Shown one piece after another: positions 14,201 to 21,455 of a stretch of 21,963 nucleotides of DNA. The notes below the pieces were generated by a model. The model did no database searches, was not told the origin of the DNA, and was given only the letters and a program-made list of their open reading frames with translations. This DNA comes from a virus. Position 1 is the stretch's first letter, and each line of letters begins with the position of its first letter. Made by a program: the position numbers and the translations under genes. The stretch is from positions 1 through 21,963 of the IMG/VR virus record IMGVR_UViG_3300037264_002289. One strand, 5' to 3'.

Positions 14201-16708
14201 GACGGGCTAGGGACAACGCTTCACACGCACGTCCACGCCAATCTGACTTCGCTCATCGCGCCTGCAGACGACCACACCCAATACATCTACTGGCCAGGGC
14301 GCGCAGGCGGCCAAACCGCGAAGGGCGGCACGGCACCGGCAGACTTCCTGAAACTACAGAGCACTTCCGGTGCTGGCAGCGGTGACTACATCGCAATGCT
14401 CGGCGGCACTGACGGTGCCACCGAGATAGCGCGCTTCTTGGGATCGGGCAAGGTAGGCATCGGAACGACTACGGCTGCCAACGCATCCAGCTTCGAGGTA
14501 GCGACCACCACAACCGCGCTCGTGGCCGGAACCTACGCGGGGAGTTACATGGGCCAGACGTGGGCGCCGTCTGGGGCTATAACGGGCTCCCCAGATGTAA
14601 TCACGTTTCGCACTCGGGCTACATATGAAGACGGCAACGTTAACTCAACTACGGGGCAGATACGAGGGTTTCAGGTCATCGCAGAACACCTGGGGGATAG
14701 TAGTATAGCTGGTGTCCAGGGCGCGCAGCTTTTTGCTATCGTTGGTCCACTAGCCGGCGCCGAGTCTGGAACGTCGTTTGCAACCGACGTAGTCGGCATC
14801 ATACTTCAGTCGGTAGCAAACGCGGACATGGGCGCGGCAGCTACTCCAATGTCTACGCGCGTCATTGGTGGCGCGTTTGCGGCAGACAACCGTGGGCGCG
14901 GCACGGTTGGCACCATGGCGCCGGGTACGTTCTCCATCGGGTGCCAGGACGCCAACTCGATCATCACTAACGCATTTGGTATTCGTGTCGCTGGTATCGT
15001 GCTACAGGGCGCGCTTGCTGGGATAGACATCCTGACCGCAGGCACTATAACGAACGGCACGATGGTGGAGATCGGGGACTGGTCCAGTGGGCCGACCTAC
15101 ACCAACCAGCCTGTGCAGCTGAAGTTGCTCGCGGCAAGTGTTGCGGGCCGCATCGGCATCTACCAGGACGGGACGAATGCCTACAACAAATTCGAGGGCT
15201 CAACCACGCTTGGAGCCGACGACGTTCCGACGACTGGCTTCGCGGCTGACGTGCGAGGCGACCTGCGGGTCAGTGGATACGTAGACATCACGGCAGCATC
15301 GGCGGTCGCGCCGCGCTTGTCGGCTTCGTTTACTTCGACCAACACGTCTGGCACACGACGCACCGCTTTGTTGACTGCGTTCATGGACCCGAGCGCGCCT
15401 ACGTCCGAGACACTGGCCGCGCTGATCGCGACTTCGGCCTCAACGGCGGGCGACACTAACGCTCTTTCCGGCACCATATACGGCGCCCAGTTTGCGTCGC
15501 AGCATTTGTCCACCGCCCTCTTGACTACGCTCTACGGGACGCACGTCACAACGTCGCTTGGTCAGGATACCGGCGCGGAAACAGCCGCATCGTCTGCGAC
15601 CAACGTGGGTGGGATCACGTCAGTGTGTGTTGGTAACGCCGACATGGGCGCGGCCGCTACACTGATGGCGACGCGCATGTACGGCGTTGGGTCTTTCTGC
15701 ACCAATATCGGCAGAGGTACAGTCACCACCTTCGCGGCCGGGCACTTCGGCATCGGGATTCAGGATGCGAACGCCATAATCGCAACCGCCTATGCAGCCC
15801 GTTTCTCTGGTCTCAATGCTGCGGACGGGAACACTCTAACAGCGGGAACGATCACTAATGGTTCGTTCGTCGAGATCGGCGACTGGGTCGCCGGCCCCAC
15901 GTACACCAACCAGCCCGTCCAGCTCAAGCTCGTGGCGGCAACTGTTGCTGGTCGCATCGGTATCTACCAGGACGGTACGAACGCCTACAATAAGTTTGAA
16001 GGTAAGACCGGCCTGGGGATAGACGCCGTACCCGATGCATGGGCGGAATTGGGCGCGGCTACGGCCACAATCGCGCCCTTAAAGTTCAACTCTGCGGCGC
16101 TGATTGCATCGCCCCTGAGGGGTTGCGTCGAATTTCTTACAGATGACTACTACGGCACGATTACCACGGGTGACGCCCGCAAGAAGTTCGTTCTGGACAA
16201 CGGCGTCGATCTGGTTTCCGGCCGAGTCCCTTTCGCCACGACTAACGGCCGGCTGGTGGACGACGCAGACATGACCTTCTCCGGGGCGACCCTGACGGTA
16301 ACAGGCGTCGCGGTAGGAGCGACCGGCCTGACTTCTACGGGCCTCATCAAGTCTTCATCTGCATCGGCCGGCGTAGGCTACGCCGCGGGCGCGGGCTCGA
16401 CCGTAACGCAGCTCACCAGCAAAGCGACGACCGTAATCATCAACGCCTTATGCGGCACCATCACGACGCACAACGCTGCGCTCGCCAACAACGCCCAAGT
16501 TACTTTCACCGTCACTAACTCGTCGATGGCGGCGACCGACGTAGTAATACTCAACCACCAGTCGGGCGGCACGCTTGGAGTCTACATCATCAGCGCGGGC
16601 GGCGCAGCGGCAGGTTCGTTCACGATCACCCTGGGTAATGAGAGTGGCGCGTCGCTGTCGGAAGCCTTGGTGCTGCGGTTCGCGATAATCAAGGCTGTGG
16701 CGGCATGA
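11291..16708 (+). CDS. Giant tail fibre / adhesin, long paralogue
   Basis: This 1805-aa protein contains many separate modules. Residues 1-40 are an anchor (NPWLAEHW, QQHG, FAKAAGS) paralogous to the short fibre. Residues ~150-255 contain DGAPVPT (186-192), shared with the 401-aa fibre downstream. Residues 275-386 hold two 56-residue repeats (SGFDVTDF, HAHSAADITSGLLAL, RGGTNADL), with a third begun. Residues ~830-910 look like a beta-sandwich (NGLRNTGVIVW, FLIRITRTRNSLTTTP). DDHTQY at 993-998 and IGTTT near 1057 repeat the short fibre layout. Two large related shaft modules lie at ~1070-1303 and ~1335-1571. The last ~115 residues (GYAAGAGSTVTQLTSKAT, ALANNAQVTFTVTNS, SGASLSEALVLRFAIIK) are a C-terminal beta-sandwich seen on many phage structural proteins, likely receptor binding or trimer capping. 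Confidence 0.88.
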   Translation: MAEIQNPWLAEHWNMTAQSAFIQQHGRPKADEFAKAAGSFVGATAPAKRDRVVHTTIIKPTRNLDINQNRDVRTVGANAPDDGDVLTFDASALPAPGQWVPMAPTGGGGGAPVSAQYLTLALNGTLSAERRFVPRAGLEATDGGVNADYTLDLATGLIDYFHDEGDGPVAVTVEEFHKNITFRVSDGAPVPTTDFDIVFPVSQARAFFCVINETSVNLGILKTGYSSGLEIGPFETIVVLDDGIKLRQIGRTEAIESHIPGTPGNFVGISSTNFLEDSGFDVTDFAAAAHAHSAADITSGLLALTRGGTNADLDAAVALNIIRVNAAGTALEDSGFDVTDFAATAHAHSAADITSGLLALARGGTNADLGAGTPLNLIRLNAGGTALEDAGFDTGDFLTPAAADAVYLRLDTANDPMQADLDMGGFALKNTGLVEGGGAVAGFLALAPDDTTTISAGGLRGVAVDPFFTANNGGSWVGISSLSVVPSVYTADGTTGACVFAVLTFGVTSGAGSTILLSNTDINPCAGTLFNHGQRYRSESAGQIVAAFTLLDTPSFDSVGATAALAAQYRGVYTAPRFTASAGGTGTTSTCDHFTALLSTDVGWTIPDRRGFYYRQALGTGAVTDEAALYIGGFAATGNRYTLYSPDTTGVMLHAGSVRIGAAPATLDTLNVDGSSFLEHVAVEDDDYAFGIECRAAGLGDVKALGIHYVTGALAAGERGAAVLVGVDGTTAAGGAIAGLTVVATETAATAVVGLAVGALVGPIFQFSGTFADADSILNNAADVLAALSTGGAGNISVFVADNDTVTIGFASEFEEIEIIVDTPSSGGGIAPTFEFSTGVGTWATFSPTDGTNGLRNTGVIVWRESDIPSWAVGVGAEFLIRITRTRNSLTTTPIIDKVQVSATVKYMWDATGSVVINKLESTIVTGTPPFVVASTTKVDNLNVDLLDNETGAYYLDSANFTGTEWDDLTDGLGTTLHTHVHANLTSLIAPADDHTQYIYWPGRAGGQTAKGGTAPADFLKLQSTSGAGSGDYIAMLGGTDGATEIARFLGSGKVGIGTTTAANASSFEVATTTTALVAGTYAGSYMGQTWAPSGAITGSPDVITFRTRATYEDGNVNSTTGQIRGFQVIAEHLGDSSIAGVQGAQLFAIVGPLAGAESGTSFATDVVGIILQSVANADMGAAATPMSTRVIGGAFAADNRGRGTVGTMAPGTFSIGCQDANSIITNAFGIRVAGIVLQGALAGIDILTAGTITNGTMVEIGDWSSGPTYTNQPVQLKLLAASVAGRIGIYQDGTNAYNKFEGSTTLGADDVPTTGFAADVRGDLRVSGYVDITAASAVAPRLSASFTSTNTSGTRRTALLTAFMDPSAPTSETLAALIATSASTAGDTNALSGTIYGAQFASQHLSTALLTTLYGTHVTTSLGQDTGAETAASSATNVGGITSVCVGNADMGAAATLMATRMYGVGSFCTNIGRGTVTTFAAGHFGIGIQDANAIIATAYAARFSGLNAADGNTLTAGTITNGSFVEIGDWVAGPTYTNQPVQLKLVAATVAGRIGIYQDGTNAYNKFEGKTGLGIDAVPDAWAELGAATATIAPLKFNSAALIASPLRGCVEFLTDDYYGTITTGDARKKFVLDNGVDLVSGRVPFATTNGRLVDDADMTFSGATLTVTGVAVGATGLTSTGLIKSSSASAGVGYAAGAGSTVTQLTSKATTVIINALCGTITTHNAALANNAQVTFTVTNSSMAATDVVILNHQSGGTLGVYIISAGGAAAGSFTITLGNESGASLSEALVLRFAIIKAVAA
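12113..12482 (+). repeat. 168-bp in-frame tandem repeat in the long fibre (two full copies, one partial)
   Basis: Copies begin at 12113, 12281 and 12449, an exact 168-bp (56-codon) period. The first 34 bases of copies 1 and 2 are identical (12113-12146 and 12281-12314). The third copy starts CTCGAAGACGCGGGCTTCGA and then diverges. The protein unit contains SGFDVTDF, AHAHSAADITSG, RGGTNADL and the NAxGTALE linker, typical of phage fibre stalk repeats. Differences at synonymous sites elsewhere show that the duplication is not brand new. Confidence 0.9.
14500..16003 (+). repeat. Large internal protein-level duplication in the long fibre shaft
   Basis: The segment ending at 15199 and the segment ending at 16003 are paralogous. 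They share NADMGAAAT (coded at ~14819 and ~15635), RGTV, QDAN, the LTAGTITNG...VEIGDW block, PTYTNQPVQLKL and the long AGRIGIYQDGTNAYNKFEG end. The conserved parts are about 381 and 369 bp, and weaker similarity reaches back ~300 bp further in each. The short fibre (9571-10971) holds a diverged third copy around its AGTITSAVMVEIDDW block. Confidence 0.85.
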
Positions 16709-16733
16709 CAAGGCCCCCACGTCGTGCTATGAT
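16705..16733 (+). promoter_or_regulatory. Sigma-70-like promoter with extended -10
   Basis: ATGACA (16705-16710) matches TTGACA at five of six positions. A 17-bp spacer follows, then TATGAT (16728-16733), matching TATAAT at five of six. TGC directly before the -10 box makes it an extended -10. It overlaps the end of the long fibre gene, whose stop is TGA 16706-16708. It would start a transcript near 16740 with a ~36-nt leader holding a small hairpin (GCCC-AAAC-GGGC, 16750-16761) and a good ribosome binding site (AAGGGAGA) before the ATG at 16776. This is the best promoter in the window. Confidence 0.6.
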
Positions 16734-16775
16734 GAGCCTCAAAATCACAGCCCAAACGGGCAAGGGAGAACCAAA

Positions 16776-17108
16776 ATGAGCCAGCCTCAGATGACCGTTC
16801 AGGAAGCAGCCGCGACGTTGCAGATCGTGATTCAGAAGAAGTGCACCATGTCCGGCGACGAGTACGACGCTGCGCGCACAGCACTCAACATGCTGTTTCA
16901 GAACTACATGGCGCTCGACCGCGCGGCAGGCGCGCTGAAAGTAGCGGCCGAGCAGGCCGGCGTAGATGTTGATGCGGTCCTTGCGGCCGTTCAGCAGGGG
17001 CAGCAAGGCCAGCAGGCGCCGCCAGCGGCACCGCCGCGCGCCGAGAAGCGTCGGGGCAAGCTGGAAGCTGTGAAGCCGACCAACGGAGCAGCGACCGCGC
17101 AGGAGTAA
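16776..17108 (+). CDS. Small helical protein of unknown function after the giant fibre
   Basis: This 110-aa protein starts at ATG 16776, preceded by AAGGGAGA and the sigma-70-like promoter. Residues 1-75 are predicted helical (EAAATLQIVIQKK, DEYDAARTALNMLFQNYMALDRAAGALK). The C-terminal third is low-complexity and basic (QQGQQGQQAPPAAPPRAEKRR), a flexible tail. No membrane segment or signal is seen, and I do not recognise the family. Its place after one fibre and before another parallels the 89-aa gene at 10982, though I see no clear sequence similarity between the two. A fibre assembly factor is one guess. The AGGAG that serves the next gene lies within its last codons. Confidence 0.78.
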   Translation: MSQPQMTVQEAAATLQIVIQKKCTMSGDEYDAARTALNMLFQNYMALDRAAGALKVAAEQAGVDVDAVLAAVQQGQQGQQAPPAAPPRAEKRRGKLEAVKPTNGAATAQE

Positions 17109-17112
17109 ACAG

Positions 17113-18318
17113 GTGAGTGACAACTTAGCTCTAGATCAAGTAGCTGAAGGCCAGGACTCTTCTGAGATCACGATAAATGATAAGGGTGGGCAGCTCGACG
17201 CCGCCATCACCGAAGTGTTGTCGGTCGCGGTCACGAACACCAACGCCTACACACTCAGTGCAACCCAATTGCGCCGCAACTTCATGTTCCATGTCATAGA
17301 TGGCGCGCCGGTTCCTACGGCGACCATCACACTGACCGTGCCGGGCTCGATTGAGCGCGGCACCTTCGGCGTAATCAATGATACCTCGTTTGACGTGGAG
17401 GTCGAGATCACAGGCCAGACCGAGCCGGTCGTAACCGTGGGATCGGGGGACACGTCTGCGATCTACAGCGACGGCATCAACACGCGTTCAATCGGGGGCG
17501 GCGGCGGGGGAGCGTTCTTGCCGATAGACGGTAGCCTCCCCATGACGGGCGATCTTGAGATCGTCGTGGGCGGCATTGACATCAACATAGACCCAGCCAG
17601 CGCTACCACTTCTTACTTGACCACAGACAGTTTGTTTTGGGAGTTTGTCGTAGACTTCGATGGTACGTCGCGCAGTATGCTTTTGTCGGCGTCTTCGCTG
17701 ATCCCTTCTGTCACCGACGTGCTTGCTTTAGGCGAGTCGTCGTTTCGGTGGAGCCAGTTGCTCGTCGGCACAGGCACGTCAGACTTTCGGGGCCACGTCG
17801 GAATTGACAACCAGATGGAGCTTCGGCTCTATGAGCTAGACGCGAACGGCTCCAGCTATTCAGCGCTGCGTGCCGCAGCAGCGATGGCCGGAACCGTAAC
17901 CTACACCCTTCCCGATGCAGACGGTGCGGCCGGCGCAGAGCTGAGCACCAGCGGCGCGGGCGTCCTGTCGTGGGTGCCGCCGCCGTACGACGTGGTCGGC
18001 TTCTTCGCGACCGCACCAGGCAACGGCGAGCTAATCACGCGCGTCGTGTTCAACCGCGCCGTGACCATGGCTACGAACCTGACTGGCTCGCAGGGCTTTC
18101 TGGGTACTGCTACGACGCTTACGACTACCTTTGACCTTCAGAAGAACGGCGTCAGCTTTGGCTCTATGACGTTCACTGGAGTCGGCGCGACCGTCGCGAC
18201 CTTCACGTCAACGGCCGCCAGCTTCGCGGCTGGCGACCGCTTCGAGATCGTGGGCCAGAACCCAGCCGACGCATCAGCGGCCAACCTGAGCTACGCGCTA
18301 CGGGCAACACGTGCCTGA
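17113..18318 (+). CDS. Tail fibre / adhesin protein sharing a domain with the giant fibre
   Basis: This 401-aa protein starts at GTG 17113, seven bases after AGGAGT (17101-17106). Residues ~15-128 form a beta domain with EITINDKGG, FMFHVIDGAPVPT (63-69), VPGSIERGTFGVINDTS and a closing DGINTRSIG. The giant fibre has the same block at its residues ~155-255. A Gly-rich hinge (GGGGGG at ~128-133) follows, then FLPIDGSLPMTGDL, a common fibre motif. The middle (SSFRWSQLLVGTG, YTLPDADGAAGAELST) is a shaft with the TLPDADG element frequent in fibres. Residues ~290-401 (YDVVGFFATAPGNGELITR, VVFNRAV, FAAGDRFEIVGQNPADAS) form a C-terminal domain widespread among phage structural proteins. Its stop overlaps the next GTG start. 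Confidence 0.85.
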   Translation: MSDNLALDQVAEGQDSSEITINDKGGQLDAAITEVLSVAVTNTNAYTLSATQLRRNFMFHVIDGAPVPTATITLTVPGSIERGTFGVINDTSFDVEVEITGQTEPVVTVGSGDTSAIYSDGINTRSIGGGGGGAFLPIDGSLPMTGDLEIVVGGIDINIDPASATTSYLTTDSLFWEFVVDFDGTSRSMLLSASSLIPSVTDVLALGESSFRWSQLLVGTGTSDFRGHVGIDNQMELRLYELDANGSSYSALRAAAAMAGTVTYTLPDADGAAGAELSTSGAGVLSWVPPPYDVVGFFATAPGNGELITRVVFNRAVTMATNLTGSQGFLGTATTLTTTFDLQKNGVSFGSMTFTGVGATVATFTSTAASFAAGDRFEIVGQNPADASAANLSYALRATRA

Positions 18319-19360
18319 TCCGACGCCAATACTGTTCGCTGGCGGTGAGTTGGAAGCCTTCGACACAATCGGCGGCTTCGGCATCAACGACTTCGTGTTT
18401 GCCGGCGCGGGGGGCTCGTTCGACGCAAACTTCGCAACCGGCGCGATTGCACTTGGAGGCTTCGGCTGGGCGGAAGCGGTCTTTCGCGATGCGACCACTG
18501 GTGCCGTCTCGCCGCAGACCAACTTCTGGGTGCACATGGAGGTCGTGCCCGGCACGCTCGGCGGCTCCACCATCGCGCCGTACTTCGTGCTGGTCGATTC
18601 TTCTACCGGCACTGTCGCATTCCAGTTTGACTGCGACGGCTCGGCAGCCACACACAACTTGGAATACTGGACGGGTGCTGCGTTTACGGCGATAACACCC
18701 AACGACACCCTGGTGGCGGCGACGCTTTACAGACTAGACTTTTGGATCAAGATTGACAACGTCAACGGGGAGCTGCGTTACTACCGCGATGGTGTCCTAA
18801 GGCAGACCTTCAGCGGCGACACGCTGTACAGCGGCTTCTCTGTGATCGACACGCTCGTGCTGTTTTGCCCCAACAATGAGACCGGCACCAACGCGACGAC
18901 GAGCACGAAGTACAGCCAAGTCATCGTATCGACACAGGACACCCGTGGCATGCGGCTGGCGACGCTCAACGCCACCGCGCTTGGGACTACGAGTGCGTGG
19001 ACTGGTGTCAACGCAGACATCAGTGACACGGTTGTGGTCAATGAAAACACGTTCCTTTCAAGCATCGCCAACGGCAACGTGTCTACGCACACCGCGACAG
19101 ACTTGACCACCGTGGCCGGCGGCTACCAGCCAATCGCGGTTGTGGTCGCCGCACGCGCGCGCAAAGACAGTACCGGCCCGCAGAATTTGCATCTGGGTGT
19201 GCGGACCAACGCGGCCGACAACTTCCCTGACGCTGTCACCGGCCTGGAGGCGGGGCTTCGAGGCTTTCGCCGCGTCATGCACGCCAATCCCGTCACCGGG
19301 CTGAGCTGGACGAAGACCGAGATCAATGCGATTGAGGTCGGCGTCAAGGCGGTGACGTAA
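18311..19360 (+). CDS. Lectin-like tail adhesin, tandem paralogue 1
   Basis: This is a 349-aa protein. The likely start is GTG 18311, overlapping the previous stop by eight bases. No better in-frame ATG lies nearby, and the N-terminus (ILFAGGE) aligns with the two following genes. The N-terminal half (about 1-205) looks like a concanavalin/LamG-type jelly roll: LEYWTGAAF at 117-125, KIDNVNGELRYYRDGVLRQTFSGDT at ~147-171, and the YSQVIVSTQDTRG strand at 201-213. The C-terminal half carries SAWTG, ADI, GPQNL, VRTNA and the ending SWTKTEINAIEVGVKAV, a second module common in siphophage proteins. A carbohydrate-binding role is inferred. No signal peptide is present, as expected for a virion protein. 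Confidence 0.8.
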   Translation: MPDPTPILFAGGELEAFDTIGGFGINDFVFAGAGGSFDANFATGAIALGGFGWAEAVFRDATTGAVSPQTNFWVHMEVVPGTLGGSTIAPYFVLVDSSTGTVAFQFDCDGSAATHNLEYWTGAAFTAITPNDTLVAATLYRLDFWIKIDNVNGELRYYRDGVLRQTFSGDTLYSGFSVIDTLVLFCPNNETGTNATTSTKYSQVIVSTQDTRGMRLATLNATALGTTSAWTGVNADISDTVVVNENTFLSSIANGNVSTHTATDLTTVAGGYQPIAVVVAARARKDSTGPQNLHLGVRTNAADNFPDAVTGLEAGLRGFRRVMHANPVTGLSWTKTEINAIEVGVKAVT

Positions 19361-20448
19361 TGGCCGACTTGTTCGTAGGGTCCGAAAACGACAGCTACTA
19401 CCTGCTGGGCCACCATGTCCAGAGTGCGTCGGTAACGTCCCTCTTTCGAGGTACGGCGTCACCGGACATAGATACCAACTTCTCGCAGAACGGCGTGGGA
19501 CCGTACAACAACGCGCATCTGGTCATAGACATCGCTGGCACCACGGAGCTGTGGTTTCACTGCTTGGTCAACTTTCGGGGCAACAGCACGACGGCGCTGT
19601 TTGTGCCCATCAAATTTATCGACACTGCATCGGGCGCATTCCCCGGCCAGGTTGTCGCGCAACTGGACCCCGACCTCGGTGTGGCACCGTACAACGGCAC
19701 CAGCGTGTTTGACCTGGAGTATTGGGACGGCGCTGCGTTTCAGGCGTGCGCCGGCCGTGGCGCGGATCGCCGAAGCATCAGGTTTGCCACTGGCTGTCGC
19801 CAGAAGATCGACATCCACATCAAGATCGACAACGTCGCCGGCTGGTTTCGCTTCTACGTGGACGGCGTGCTGCGACAAGAATTCACTGGCGATACACTCA
19901 ACGCCGGCTACACCCAGATCAATCGCATCATCTTGCACACCAACGTCTCTCCTGATTTGGGGTCAGCGTCCGCGACAGTGTATACTGAGGTCATTGTATC
20001 TCAGGACGATACGCGTGGCCGTCGAGTAGCGAATCTGGAGCCCACGGCAGACGGGGCGAACACGGCGTGGGGCGGCGCGATAGCGGAGATCAATGATGAC
20101 GCGCTCCGCGACACGGAGTTCATATCGAGCACGACGGCGAACCAAGTCGAGACCTACGTCACATCGGACTTGAGCGCGGTGGCGGACAACCTCTACGTCA
20201 TGTCCATCGTGACCAACGCCCGCGCCAAGATCGGCAACCTGGGAACCGGGCCGCAGAACCTGCAACACGTAGTGCGATCCAACAGCGTGGACTACTTCAG
20301 CGCGAACGTGACGCGCCCTAACGGCGGCGCGCTCGACGCGCGAACAGGGCCGACGCAAGCCATCTGGCTCGTCGATCCCAACACGAGTGCGGCGTGGGCT
20401 ACTGCGGCGGTCAACGCAATGCAGATCGGAGTCAAGTCGATAGCGTAG
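19360..20448 (+). CDS. Lectin-like tail adhesin, tandem paralogue 2
   Basis: This 362-aa protein has its ATG at 19360, overlapping the upstream TAA. AAGG at 19346-19349 is a modest ribosome binding site. The same two-module plan as its neighbours is visible: LFVGSEND near the start, LEYWDGAAF at 119-127, KIDNVAGWFRFYVDGVLRQEFTGDT at ~155-179, VIVSQDDTRG to 220, then NTAWGG, AEI, GPQNLQHVVRSN, FSANVT and the ending AAVNAMQIGVKSI. The region ~130-148 (CAGRGADRRSIRFATGC) is an insertion with two cysteines not found in the other copies. That is a candidate variable loop on the presumed binding face. It is closest to paralogue 1 in the DNTRG-type core (VDGVLRQ versus RDGVLRQ). Confidence 0.82.
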   Translation: MADLFVGSENDSYYLLGHHVQSASVTSLFRGTASPDIDTNFSQNGVGPYNNAHLVIDIAGTTELWFHCLVNFRGNSTTALFVPIKFIDTASGAFPGQVVAQLDPDLGVAPYNGTSVFDLEYWDGAAFQACAGRGADRRSIRFATGCRQKIDIHIKIDNVAGWFRFYVDGVLRQEFTGDTLNAGYTQINRIILHTNVSPDLGSASATVYTEVIVSQDDTRGRRVANLEPTADGANTAWGGAIAEINDDALRDTEFISSTTANQVETYVTSDLSAVADNLYVMSIVTNARAKIGNLGTGPQNLQHVVRSNSVDYFSANVTRPNGGALDARTGPTQAIWLVDPNTSAAWATAAVNAMQIGVKSIA

Positions 20449-20450
20449 CC

Positions 20451-21455
20451 ATGGCGATACTATTTGCATCAACTGAGGAAGACCCGTACGTCATCGTCAA
20501 CGCGGCGCAGATATTCAGCACGCGCGACGAGACCGACAACACCGACTTCACGCGCACAGACGGCGCGGTAAACCTGTCATCGACCGCGACGCTGACCGCG
20601 ACGTTCACGGCTTCGGACGAACTGTGGGTAGTGGCGTCTATCTCGCACACCACGGTCAACATCAACAATGATGATCCGTACCTGCAACTCAAGGATAGCG
20701 GTACGGGCCAAGTCCTGCTGCAACTAGACGCCGACAATGGCCTGTACAACATGGAATACTGGAACGGCGCCGCGTTCGTGGAAATCTCCAGCGCCGATTT
20801 GGAGATTCCGATCAGCGCCACGCTGATCCGCCACACGATCTATTGCAAGCTGGACAACAGCGTCGGCGTGTTCGAGTGGTACATGGATGATTGCTTGGTG
20901 GCGCGCTTCACGGGCGACACGATCCTGACTGCGGCTACGACGGTGGACACATTGATCCTGGCGAGTGCGAACACTACTGACACCGGCTCGCTCAACTCAA
21001 CGGTGTTCAGCGAAGTCATCGTCAGCGAGGAGCCGACGTGGGGCCTGCGCTTGTTTGCGAATTACGCGACGGGAGACGGCACGAACACGGCGTGGACTGG
21101 AACTTTCGCGGACATCGACGAGCCCGGTGAGGCCAACGACGCTGACTTCATCACCGACGATGTCAACGGCGACATCGAGACGTTCGCAAACCAGAACCTC
21201 TCGACCGAGGCGGCCGGCATGACGCCCATCTGCCTTGTGACGGCTTTCCGTGGGCAGAATAGTGGCGCGGGCTCGGCCAACAACATTCAGCACTGCGTGC
21301 GAAGCACCAGCGACTTCTTCAGCGCGAACGTGACGGGCCTGGGCGTGACGCTCGCGCCCTTCTACACAATTTGGGCGCAGAACCCCAACGGTCCCACAGC
21401 GTGGACATCGACGACCATCAACGCGATGGAATTTGGCGTGAGGGCGCAAACCTAA
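20451..21455 (+). CDS. Lectin-like tail adhesin, tandem paralogue 3
   Basis: This 334-aa protein starts at ATG 20451. A longer in-frame reading from 20394 is unlikely because it would overlap the previous gene by 55 bases, and only the 20451 start gives MAILFASTEED, aligning with MADLFVGSEND of paralogue 2. Motifs in order are MEYWNGAAF at 101-109, KLDNSVGVFEWYMDDCLVARFTGDT to 157, VIVSEEPTWG at ~189-198, NTAWTG, ADI, NIQHCVRS, FFSANVTGLG and the ending TTINAMEFGVRAQT. The DTRG motif of the other copies is PTWG here, and the DGVL turn is DDCL, so the core is more diverged. A 19-bp stretch (21317-21335) is identical to 20295-20313 in paralogue 2. The TAA overlaps the next ATG. Confidence 0.82.
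   Translation: MAILFASTEEDPYVIVNAAQIFSTRDETDNTDFTRTDGAVNLSSTATLTATFTASDELWVVASISHTTVNINNDDPYLQLKDSGTGQVLLQLDADNGLYNMEYWNGAAFVEISSADLEIPISATLIRHTIYCKLDNSVGVFEWYMDDCLVARFTGDTILTAATTVDTLILASANTTDTGSLNSTVFSEVIVSEEPTWGLRLFANYATGDGTNTAWTGTFADIDEPGEANDADFITDDVNGDIETFANQNLSTEAAGMTPICLVTAFRGQNSGAGSANNIQHCVRSTSDFFSANVTGLGVTLAPFYTIWAQNPNGPTAWTSTTINAMEFGVRAQT

Noticed and set aside
20394-20450. Upstream start for the third adhesin paralogue
   Set aside because: It would overlap the previous gene by 55 bases in another frame, and the added residues do not align with the paralogues, whereas ATG 20451 does.
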